In this document: positions 1 to 5,162 of the stretch, in pieces
Position numbering within the stretch: position 1 is the first letter of the stretch
Layout: each line of letters begins with the position of its first letter
NCBI GenBank assembly: GCA_005883695.1
Contig: VBBV01000085.1
Coordinates: 1-5,902, forward strand
From: Candidatus Bathyarchaeota archaeon
Lineage (GTDB): Archaea > Thermoproteota > Bathyarchaeia > 40CM-2-53-6
Reading direction: 5' to 3'
DNA length: 5,902 nucleotides
The notes under the pieces: generated by a model
What the model saw: the letters and a program-made list of their open reading frames with translations, nothing else
Databases searched by the model: none
Told to the model about the DNA's origin: nothing
Position numbers and translations under genes: made by a program

Positions 1-602
1 AGATCGGATCTTGGGCTATCTGGATCTTTGGAATAATTATCGCCCTGAACCAACTCGACGTAGCGATCAACGTGCTCCTCCTGATTCTCTTCCTAGGAGG
101 AGTTGCGATAATCGTTGCTTACAGGAACATTCTCACAGATATGGCTGCGTCCCAGTTCCTTTCCACCTACCAACCTTTCAAAGTGGGAGAATGGATAGAG
201 GTCCAAGACTACTATGGAAGAGTCATTGAGAGGAACCTGATACAAACGAAGATTCTAACCTCTGACAACGAGATAGTTATTGTCCCAAATTCTACCTTAT
301 TGAAGAGATCCGTCATAAACAGAAGCCGGTCCGGCGGCTTGCGGGTCCAGATTCCGGTCACCGTTGACAGCAAATATGACTTGAAAAACGTAGAGAAGAA
401 CCTGCTGGAAATTGGCGAGGAGATGAAGACCGACCTTGTGCCTGACGCTCCTCCCCAAGTAAGGGTCACGCAGGCGACATCCCAGCAAGCCCACCTCGTG
501 CTTATGCTCCGGATAACCAATCCGGCCAAGCGCGACCAGCTCATCTCAGATGTTCAAGAGAAATTCTACGAACTCCTCCCTGAACTCGACGCTCGAAAGT
601 AG
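1..602 (+). CDS. MscS-family mechanosensitive channel, 5'-truncated by window edge
   Basis: This is the C-terminal part of a small-conductance mechanosensitive ion channel, a membrane protein that opens under bilayer tension and releases solutes in osmotic downshock. The frame is open from the first bases, so the start lies outside the window; about 199 residues are visible. The first 45 or so are hydrophobic and form the last membrane helices, including the pore-lining one (around GGVAIIVAYRNILTDMAASQ). The beta-domain follows with the family signatures PFKVGEWIEV (visible residues 58-67) and EIVIVPNSTLLK (about 90-101), then the alpha/beta C-terminal domain ending PELDARK. An apparent internal GTG at 72 is not the start, because family-typical helix sequence continues upstream of it. 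The stop is TAG at 600-602, with further in-frame TAGs at 606 and 624. The permease gene follows on the same strand after 81 bases, but nothing ties the two functionally. MscS membership is secure; the subgroup is not determined. Confidence 0.9.
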   Translation, partial: IGSWAIWIFGIIIALNQLDVAINVLLLILFLGGVAIIVAYRNILTDMAASQFLSTYQPFKVGEWIEVQDYYGRVIERNLIQTKILTSDNEIVIVPNSTLLKRSVINRSRSGGLRVQIPVTVDSKYDLKNVEKNLLEIGEEMKTDLVPDAPPQVRVTQATSQQAHLVLMLRITNPAKRDQLISDVQEKFYELLPELDARK

Positions 603-618
603 CCCTAGAACGTCAAGC

Positions 619-626
619 CATATTAG
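619..626 (+). promoter_or_regulatory. possible TATA-like box before the permease gene
   Basis: CATATTAG lies in the 81-base gap between the channel and permease genes, 58 bases before the TTG start. A start of transcription about 25 bases downstream would leave a leader of roughly 35 bases that contains the SD site at 669-674. The same octamer occurs before the thioesterase frame at 2458-2465. No transcription data are available and the match to the archaeal TATA consensus is only partial, so this is a weak call. Confidence 0.25.
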
Positions 627-668
627 CGCGGGGATTCGGGAAACCGCTTCTACAGCTCACGAAATCGT

Positions 669-674
669 AGAGGA
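669..674 (+). promoter_or_regulatory. ribosome binding site supporting the TTG start of the permease
   Basis: AGAGGA sits 9 bases before TTG 684. It decides the start: between the in-frame TAG at 624-626 and position 684 there is no ATG or GTG in this frame, so TTG with this SD-like site is the best choice. Confidence 0.5.
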
Positions 675-683
675 AACTCTTCC

Positions 684-2066
684 TTGACCCAGCCCCCGGA
701 GAAGCCCGCTCGACGAAGGGGACTGAAGAGAACTATTGGAATCGGCGGATTGTTCTCCATTGGTTATGCTGATGTTGGAGCCGGGATCTATCTCGCGCTG
801 AGCCTAGTTGCCCTGCATGCGGGCTATGCAACTCCAATCGCGATCGGAATAGCCGCTATCGCGTATTTCCTCACGGGGCTTACGTATGCAGAGCTATCCT
901 CAACCTACCCGACTGCCGGAGGGTCCGCAGCTTTTGGACAGGCAGCTTTCGGAGACACCGTAAGCTTTCTCGCCGGGTGGATGCTCTGCCTAGACTATGT
1001 CGTTACAGCCGCAATCTTCTCCATACCTGCTATTGGCTACCTATCCTATTTCACTCCCCTTCTAAAAGAGCCAATCTGGCTAGGTACTGGAGCGATCATC
1101 CTCCTGGTCAGTCTACTTCTCCTAAACGTAATTGGAATCAAAGAATCCGCGAATTTCACCTTTGGACTTAGTATTCTGAGTCTGCTCAGCGAGATCGCCC
1201 TGATCATCCTCGGACTCGCACTTGTGATCCCTAATGGTGCCCTCTTCCACTGGCCTCAGACATTCAACCTTGGCACTATGCCCACATGGTCACAGCTGAT
1301 TCAGGGAATAACCCTGGCAATGGTGTCTTATCTTGGAATAGAAGCGCTGGCGCAAGCCGCCGAGGAGACAAAGATTGCGGGAAGGACCGTTCCCCGGGCA
1401 ACAATGCTGACGCTCGTAATTGTAATCGCACTCTACCTAGCAATTTCCCTAGTTGCGGTCAACGTCGTTCCGCCTACAATTCTCTCCAGTACCTGGAAGA
1501 ATGACCCTCTTTCAGGAGTTGCAAGTAATCTTCCCGGAACGGGCGTACTTGTTGTGGGATGGATCGCCCTATTGGGATGTGCCATCAGCATTATCGGGGC
1601 GAACGCTGGGATCATCGGGTCCTCGCGAACCCTCTTCGCACTCTCGCGGTACAGGTTGCTCCCGAAAAGATTCGGGGCGATACATCCTAAGTTCCGGACC
1701 CCGCACATTGCCGTGATGACATTCGGTGTTGGAAGCATACTTCTTGTCGTATTCAGTACGTTCGTCTATCTAACTGGGGGTGAGGATCCACTCGTTTTGC
1801 TGGGAAGCCTCTACAACGTGGCGTTACGTTTCAAGAGGAAAACCGGGGTGCTGGAACTTCCTATCCTGCCCCTCCTCGGATTGCTCGCCACCAGCGCGAT
1901 ATGGGTGGCCGTGATCCTAACACATGAACTGGGCAGAGAATTGGGGATTATTTGGGTCGTAATGGGAATGGGGTTGTACATCTACTTCAGACGCAAGAAT
2001 CGCCTGCCTCTCCGTGGACGCGCGCTTCCCGAGCCTCGGGAAACATCGAGCCCTGAGAAGGGATAA
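684..2066 (+). CDS. APC-superfamily amino acid/polyamine permease, apparently lacking transmembrane segment 10
   Basis: This is a secondary transporter of the amino acid-polyamine-organocation superfamily, which moves amino acids or related amines across the cytoplasmic membrane; the substrate cannot be told from sequence. The 460-residue product starts at TTG 684, backed by AGAGGA 9 bases upstream. Signatures include the unwound helix 1 with GYADVGAGIY (about residues 27-36), helix 6 leading into EALAQAAEETK and RTVPRA (220-239), and helix 8 ending in SSRTLFALSRYRLLPKRF (313-330). I count helices 1-9 and then 11-12. After GSLYN (374-378) the protein jumps directly to VALRFKRKTG and then ELPILPLLGLL. 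In relatives as I remember them, a full helix 10 (LYNFGAL...VNLSVIALR) and a loop of the type EP.LPRPFK.PLN lie here. Roughly 30 residues therefore seem missing, in frame, near 1815-1850. It may be a non-functional allele, an unusual 11-helix variant or an assembly artefact. It ends with TAA, 4 bases from the convergent coiled-coil gene. Confidence 0.88.
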   Translation: MTQPPEKPARRRGLKRTIGIGGLFSIGYADVGAGIYLALSLVALHAGYATPIAIGIAAIAYFLTGLTYAELSSTYPTAGGSAAFGQAAFGDTVSFLAGWMLCLDYVVTAAIFSIPAIGYLSYFTPLLKEPIWLGTGAIILLVSLLLLNVIGIKESANFTFGLSILSLLSEIALIILGLALVIPNGALFHWPQTFNLGTMPTWSQLIQGITLAMVSYLGIEALAQAAEETKIAGRTVPRATMLTLVIVIALYLAISLVAVNVVPPTILSSTWKNDPLSGVASNLPGTGVLVVGWIALLGCAISIIGANAGIIGSSRTLFALSRYRLLPKRFGAIHPKFRTPHIAVMTFGVGSILLVVFSTFVYLTGGEDPLVLLGSLYNVALRFKRKTGVLELPILPLLGLLATSAIWVAVILTHELGRELGIIWVVMGMGLYIYFRRKNRLPLRGRALPEPRETSSPEKG

Positions 2067-2070
2067 GCGC

Positions 2071-2394
2071 CTATTCGGTCTGCTTGAGCCTTTTCTCTAT
2101 GAAGTCTACCTGTTTTGTAAGGAATTTCTTGTATGTTCTGAGAAGCTTTGCCTGTTGAGGCTTGGTCTGCTTGTCGATCGTGGTCATGGTCCGACGGAAG
2201 GTCTCCACAGTCTCCTCTAGTCCGGCCGACACCTTTGGACTCGTGTCTTGCACAAACTTTTCAGTTGAAGTTTTCAGGGTCTTGCTTGCGACAACTAGGT
2301 CCTTGCTTAATTGTTGGAGATCTTTTCGCATTGCCTCGAGGGCTTCCCTGGCCTCGCGGCGCACTTCGTCTCGCATGTTCTTCTTTTCTGACAT
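2071..2394 (-). CDS. small highly charged helical (coiled-coil) protein, function unknown
   Basis: The 107-residue product is rich in Lys, Glu, Arg, Gln, Asp and Thr, has almost no aromatic residues, no Cys, no membrane helix and no signal peptide. Its heptad-like spacing of Leu, Met and Val (for example EALEAMRKDLQQLSKDLV) predicts long amphipathic helices or a coiled coil, loosely like phasin- or apolipoprotein-type proteins; that likeness is compositional only and I do not assign a family. The start chosen is ATG 2394-2392 because TGAGGT lies five bases before it; a GTG at 2406 would add four residues but overlaps that site. The gene converges with the permease gene, with four bases between stops, so the two transcripts probably overlap at their 3' ends. 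It diverges from the thioesterase frame. Probably cytoplasmic; it could bind a lipid, DNA or a partner protein. Confidence 0.8.
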   Translation of the reverse strand: MSEKKNMRDEVRREAREALEAMRKDLQQLSKDLVVASKTLKTSTEKFVQDTSPKVSAGLEETVETFRRTMTTIDKQTKPQQAKLLRTYKKFLTKQVDFIEKRLKQTE

Positions 2395-2488
2395 CTCTGA
2401 CCTCACAGAGGGTCATCTGAAGATAAAGCTTCGAATTCGAACAGCTTCATCTGAATTCATATTAGACCCGTGGTTGGACTGCACAGGC
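2395..2488. promoter_or_regulatory. divergent control region with palindrome, direct repeats and TATA-like box
   Basis: This 94-base spacer lies between the divergent starts at 2394 (minus) and 2489 (plus). TTCGAATTCGAA at 2430-2441 is a perfect 12-bp palindrome. TCATCTGAA occurs twice in the same orientation, at 2413-2421 and 2447-2455, flanking it with a 34-base period. GAATTC occurs at 2433-2438 and again exactly 20 bases on at 2453-2458, about two helical turns. CATATTAG at 2458-2465 sits 24-31 bases before ATG 2489, the distance expected for a TATA box driving a leaderless archaeal message; no SD is seen before that ATG. The minus-strand SD (TGAGGT, 2405-2400) is also here. A dimeric regulator binding both sides is an inference. 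Confidence 0.45.
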
Positions 2489-2881
2489 ATGAAAGGGGTC
2501 CGGGACAAGGTCTACTCAGCATGGAAAGCGGGCCAGCCTCCTAGCCCGGCCATTGGGACGCTGGGGATCAGAGTTCGGAGCATAGAGGAGAGCAGAGCGG
2601 TTCTTGAAATGGACGTTGACGAACACTTGCACAACTAGTCTGGAACAATGCATGGGGGAGTGTTGGTGGATATTGCTGATGCGGCAATGGGGATTGCGGT
2701 AATGACTACAATCGAGTTGAAGATGAGCTTCATGCGCAGCCACATCAAAGGACGATTAGTTGCAGAGGGAACGATTGCAAAGAGAGGCCGGCGCATAGCA
2801 TTCACCGAAGCAGTCTTGACGAATGTGAAGAAGGAGATCCTAGCAAAATGTAACGGTACTTGGCTCATAATGCCAGCCTAG
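2489..2881 (+). pseudogene. PaaI-type hotdog-fold thioesterase, interrupted by an in-frame TAG
   Basis: The frame from ATG 2489 reads as a PaaI/YbgC-like hotdog-fold acyl-CoA thioesterase, a class of cytoplasmic enzymes that hydrolyse acyl-CoA thioesters. The first 49 residues (MKGVRDKVYSAW... ending DVDEHLHN) stop at TAG 2636-2638, and the same frame continues with SGTMHGGVLVDIADAAMG, which is exactly the family's active-site block (N-x-x-G-x-x-HGG, usually NPxGTxHGG). It goes on through ELKMSFMR and GRLVAEG to NGTWLIMPA and TAG 2879-2881. The amber codon thus falls inside the catalytic motif, probably where Pro normally stands. In addition, relatives as I recall have about nine residues (type LGEGESFTT) between the helix end GIAVMTT and IELKMSF; here they abut, as if one of two TT repeats and the loop were lost. 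A downstream product could begin at ATG 2648, but it would lack half the fold. Readthrough or a sequence error is possible; TAG recoding is unlikely because neighbouring genes stop with TAG. Confidence 0.8.
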
Positions 2882-2893
2882 CTTGGCCTTGTC

Positions 2894-3712
2894 ATGTCCT
2901 CAAAGCGTCCCGTTGAGCTCGGCAGAGATGTGCGGCTCTTCCTACTCTTCCTGTCAGAAATCAACCTAGTAATGGGTGCCCTATTCTTTGTCTATCCGAG
3001 CCTGGTGATCGGTCTCTGGCCGTGGCAGGTGAAAGCATTGGCGGTACGGTTCATCGGCGCAATATTCCTCGCAATAGCCTTTGGCTGCTGGTCTGCCCTC
3101 AGAGCCAAAATCTGGCAGAGAGCGAAGATTCTCGTGCTAGTCGGGGGAACATTCTTTGGGATCACATCAATCGTCTCGATCGTCCTTGCGGTATCGCACA
3201 ATGGAGGATACGTGATCTCGGCATGGACAGGATATTTCCTCATTGCAAGTCTGGGAAATTTCTGCCTGTTGTACCGGTATGGTTGGCCCCGAAAGCCTCA
3301 GGATAGATTGGGCGGAAGTGGGCCTTGGAGGACTGCTCGTTGGTTCTTTCGGATCCAAACAGTTGTTGTTGGAATATTTGGCATCATGATGCTCTTGGTG
3401 CCGGATGTCGCCCAGCACCAGTTCTGGCCTTGGTCGGTCTTGACCCCGACCCTGCAAATGTTCGCGGGTCTCTTCTTGGCCACATGTCTCGCGACCGGTT
3501 GGGCCTCCTTGCAGACGGATATTGGTAGAATCAGGGTTCTGCTGCCGCTGGACGTTATCTTTCCAAGCCTTGCACTGTTAGCTGTAGGAATTCACTGGGA
3601 CGTAATATCGAGTCAAAGCCCCAGCGCCCTAGTAACGGGCGTATGGGTATTCATCTACGCTTTCGTGGCGATAGGATCGGCATTCCTCTTCTTTTTTTCT
3701 CGGAAAAAGTAG
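2894..3712 (+). CDS. polytopic membrane protein made of two homologous halves, function unknown
   Basis: The 272-residue product has about eight hydrophobic segments in two sets of four. The halves are recognisably duplicated: WPW at residues 42-44 recurs at 178-180, exactly 136 residues on and half the protein's length, each preceded by a Pro in a short loop. Each is followed by a helix with FLA (58-60 and 194-196), a Trp (66 and 203) and a Leu (69 and 206). A basic linker (RYGWPRKPQDRLGG, about 128-141) joins the halves. Charged residues are few inside the membrane, so a transporter or enzyme role is not evident. The start is ATG 2894, 12 bases after the thioesterase stop, with no clear SD, which suggests co-transcription or coupling with that broken gene. 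It ends TAG immediately followed by TGA. The WPW-type four-helix unit resembles uncharacterised membrane domains I have seen in bacteria and archaea, but I cannot name the family. Confidence 0.82.
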   Translation: MSSKRPVELGRDVRLFLLFLSEINLVMGALFFVYPSLVIGLWPWQVKALAVRFIGAIFLAIAFGCWSALRAKIWQRAKILVLVGGTFFGITSIVSIVLAVSHNGGYVISAWTGYFLIASLGNFCLLYRYGWPRKPQDRLGGSGPWRTARWFFRIQTVVVGIFGIMMLLVPDVAQHQFWPWSVLTPTLQMFAGLFLATCLATGWASLQTDIGRIRVLLPLDVIFPSLALLAVGIHWDVISSQSPSALVTGVWVFIYAFVAIGSAFLFFFSRKK

Positions 3713-3861
3713 TGATGTGACTTGGAAGAAAACGTGATGCTAGGAAATTAGATCTAAGCACAAGCAGATCTGCTTCAGACAAGAATCTACTGATACCGCA
3801 ATATGGAGAGTTGTATGGAAGGCGCTCTTCTGTTCAAACTCTTGACCTAAGTATCCCGATC
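3713..3861. other. non-coding spacer between the duplicated membrane protein and the broken membrane gene
   Basis: No frame on either strand shows coding character here. The spacer begins with TGA (3713-3715) directly after the membrane-protein TAG. It contains the paired palindromes described separately (3748-3775). No convincing TATA box lies 25-30 bases before the ATG at 3862, and no terminator-like T run follows the stop; the only T run (3692-3698) is inside the coding end. Confidence 0.6.
3748..3775. repeat. pair of AGATCT-centred perfect palindromes
   Basis: TTAGATCTAA (3748-3757) is a perfect 10-bp palindrome and AAGCAGATCTGCTT (3762-3775) a perfect 14-bp palindrome. Both are centred on AGATCT, with centres 16 bases apart (about one and a half helical turns). 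Perfect palindromes of this kind usually bind dimeric proteins; the second could also form a short hairpin in RNA. The site is 35 bases after the membrane-protein stop and about 90 before the broken gene's ATG. Confidence 0.5.
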
Positions 3862-4209
3862 ATGTTGTATCCACAGTTGGAAATTGGCATCGCAAGTACC
3901 GCTGTTTACGCTAGCAATGACTCCTACTTCTGATCGGTGGCGTCGTCCTCTTCATCGAGGGAATATTGCAGGCTACTGATGTGGGAGGCCTCATGGATTT
4001 CAGCACCAACTTGGCCCGCTTAGGGCGTCTCATGGGCATCGTCGTGAATCCTCGTGGGAATTCTGGCACTAGCGGGTTCGAGGGAAGTTGCCAATCCGGC
4101 ATGGAGCCTCATCCTCCTGATACTCGGCTTATTCGTTGGAAGCCTCGGAGGCATAGTGGTCTTCATCGGGAGCCTAATCGGCCTCGTCGCTCACTACGTG
4201 AAGATCTAA
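3862..4209 (+). pseudogene. frameshifted remnant of a small multi-helix membrane protein
   Basis: No single frame spans this gene, but pieces of three adjoining readings fit together. From ATG 3862 one frame gives MLYPQLEIGIASTAVYAS (to about 3916). From 3921 the next frame gives LLLLIGGVVLFIEGILQAT and continues through MDFSTNLARLGRLMGIVV (to about 4046). From 4048 a third piece, back in the first frame, gives ILVGILALAGSREVANPA, then SLILLILGLFVGSLGG and a final helix ending HYVKI with TAA at 4207-4209. Joined, this is about 115 residues with three or four hydrophobic helices, typical of small archaeal membrane proteins of unknown role. Deleting one A at 4047-4048 (GTGAATCC to GTGATCC) repairs the second break; the first lies at 3916-3921, where one base seems lost or two gained. 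The apparent ORF from 3966 to 4253 keeps the wrong frame after 4047 and turns Arg/Pro-rich, so it is not the real product. Either true decay or sequencing indels would explain it. Confidence 0.65.
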
Positions 4210-4229
4210 CGAAAGAACTGACTCGAAGC

Positions 4230-4237
4230 GAGGTGAT
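4230..4237 (+). promoter_or_regulatory. strong ribosome binding site before the Cys/His mini-protein
   Basis: GAGGTGAT matches eight consecutive bases of the canonical SD sequence. It points to a start near 4245-4250, not at the GTG 4291. The only candidates in reach are TTG 4250 (frame that ends at 4411) and ATT 4249 (frame of the Cys/His protein), both 11-12 bases downstream. Confidence 0.5.
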
Positions 4238-4248
4238 TATCCTTAGAG

Positions 4249-4506
4249 ATTGAAATATACAATTGCGGTTGCAAGGTCCGTGTCTATGACGTGGAATTTG
4301 GAGAGTCGAAGAACGATCTTACAGAGCGACCTAGTCTTATTTCAGATTTCAGCCCTTGCCTCAAGCATAGGAACGCTCGGAGAGTTCCGCCTGGAGAAGC
4401 TCGACTCCTAAAGGTCCGAGGCGAACATGAGGCTTTTCTGAACGAGTGGGGACCGACCATCGTTAATGATTCGCTCTCACTTTTCGGTAGAGAGTGCAGC
4501 CCCTAG
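4249..4506 (+). CDS. small putative zinc-binding protein with CxC and CxxH pairs, start uncertain
   Basis: About 85 residues are encoded, ending at TAG 4504-4506. Codons start mostly with purines in this frame, as in the neighbouring genes, which supports coding. NCGCKVRVYDVEFG carries a CxC pair (residues 6 and 8 from ATT 4249) and SPCLKHRN a CxxH pair (37 and 40); together these could form one zinc site, as in small archaeal zinc-ribbon-like proteins. The C-terminal half (NEWGPTIVNDSLSLFGRECSP) has no recognised domain. There is no standard start codon upstream of the CxC: the first is GTG 4291, which would remove it. Either ATT 4249 is used, or the real start is TTG 4250 read as MKY and a small indel near 4258 shifts the frame to NCGC. 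The strong SD at 4230-4237 supports a start in that area. The gene sits between a broken membrane gene and a convergent membrane gene; no function is assigned. Confidence 0.55.
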   Translation: MEIYNCGCKVRVYDVEFGESKNDLTERPSLISDFSPCLKHRNARRVPPGEARLLKVRGEHEAFLNEWGPTIVNDSLSLFGRECSP

Positions 4507-5024
4507 TTCTTCTTCCTATGGCGGAGATAGAGCGCTCCGAGTACAACGGGTGCTGAAATGGCACCAAACACGATTGGGTTGGAAGTTACCAGCTGGATGC
4601 CTACCTGAACTTCGGGGCTCTCTGTAACCCTGTTCAAGTACGGTATTCCGTAGGCTCCTGTAACGTATCCGTATAGCCACACGGCGAGAAATCCCCCGAG
4701 AAAGACTACCAGTGCACCGCGAGCGGAGCTTCGGTTTCGGGTTCTGACCGGGACGACAGTCGGGTTAGGGTCCTGGACCTGAGTTGACTCTTCTATCTCA
4801 GATACTTCTTCTAGGGGTCCTTGTTGAGGATGTGCGTGTTTCGTCAGGCTGTTCAAAATATCATCTCTTGTAACGTTGGCTACGCGGGGCATAGAGGAAC
4901 CTTCAGGTTGCTTGTTCTGCCCGGAAAAACTGAACAGGTGCTTCGGCCTCGGGGGTTTCTTCGAATCCGACCCCAAACGTACCTTCCCCAATACCTTCTC
5001 TAGGCTCAACCGGGATTTGGGCAT
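4503..5024 (-). CDS. two-helix membrane protein with long disordered N-terminal region, function unknown
   Basis: The 173-residue product starts at ATG 5024-5022. Residues 1-44 are basic and Pro/Ser-rich; 45-64 (MPRVANVTRDDILNSLTKHA) look like a short folded or helical element; 65-100 are acidic then basic and low-complexity. Two hydrophobic helices follow, at about 104-126 (ALVVFLGGFLAVWLYGYVTG) and 147-167 (TSNPIVFGAISAPVVLGALY), and the tail is RHRKKN, suggesting both termini lie in the cytoplasm. An alternative start at ATG 4892-4890 (residue 45) has AAGGT six bases upstream, whereas ATG 5024 has no SD, so the shorter 129-residue form is possible. The stop TAG interlocks with that of the convergent Cys/His gene within CTAG. 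It is divergent from the metallohydrolase gene, sharing a 138-base spacer. I do not recognise the family; the architecture suits a membrane anchor or partner-binding protein. Confidence 0.78.
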   Translation of the reverse strand: MPKSRLSLEKVLGKVRLGSDSKKPPRPKHLFSFSGQNKQPEGSSMPRVANVTRDDILNSLTKHAHPQQGPLEEVSEIEESTQVQDPNPTVVPVRTRNRSSARGALVVFLGGFLAVWLYGYVTGAYGIPYLNRVTESPEVQVGIQLVTSNPIVFGAISAPVVLGALYLRHRKKN

Positions 5025-5035
5025 GGGCGTACTAT

Positions 5036-5052
5036 CTAGCCATAGGGGCTAG
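5036..5052. repeat. inverted repeat CTAGCC/GGCTAG next to the start of the two-helix protein
   Basis: CTAGCC (5036-5041) and GGCTAG (5047-5052) form a perfect 6-bp inverted repeat around a 5-base loop (ATAGG). It ends 11 bases before the minus-strand ATG at 5024, inside the expected leader or promoter, so it could be an operator or a small RNA hairpin. It is short enough that chance cannot be excluded. Confidence 0.35.
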
Positions 5053-5085
5053 GACTGGAACGGGGCAGAAGACGCGTCTATGTGA

Positions 5086-5105
5086 GGAAATCCTTGAGAA
5101 TTTCC
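5086..5105. promoter_or_regulatory. operator-like 20-bp imperfect palindrome in the divergent spacer
   Basis: GGAAAT (5086-5091) and ATTTCC (5100-5105) are perfectly inverted with an 8-base spacer; counting the inner CT/AG pair, 8 of 10 half-site positions are symmetric. It lies midway between the divergent starts (5024 minus and 5163 plus), where one dimeric regulator could affect both genes. The regulator is unknown and none is encoded in the window. Confidence 0.45.
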
Positions 5106-5162
5106 GTTTCATCAGTTATAGGCGATGCAATTTGATTAGTGAAGGGGATTTTATGCGAAAGA

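Noticed and set aside
2162..2488. Plus-strand ORF extending the thioesterase frame upstream to 2162
   Set aside because: This stretch is antisense to the coiled-coil gene and then crosses the divergent promoter; thioesterase-like sequence begins near ATG 2489.
2636..2638. Pyrrolysine or general TAG recoding
   Set aside because: The channel, coiled-coil, duplicated membrane protein, Cys/His and two-helix genes all end with TAG, and the thioesterase frame itself ends with TAG, so TAG is the normal stop here.
3692..3698. Run of seven T as an archaeal terminator
   Set aside because: It lies inside the coding sequence and encodes Phe residues of the last helix of the duplicated membrane protein; no hairpin or further T runs follow the stop.
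3966..4253. 95-residue plus-strand ORF starting at TTG 3966
   Set aside because: Its first third is in the real frame of the broken membrane protein, but after 4047 it reads the wrong frame and becomes Arg/Pro-rich; the hydrophobic continuation is in the next frame.
4250..4411. 53-residue ORF from TTG 4250 with the strong SD upstream
   Set aside because: Codon pattern in this frame is poor compared with the overlapping frame that carries the Cys/His motifs and runs to 4506; only its first few codons may be real.
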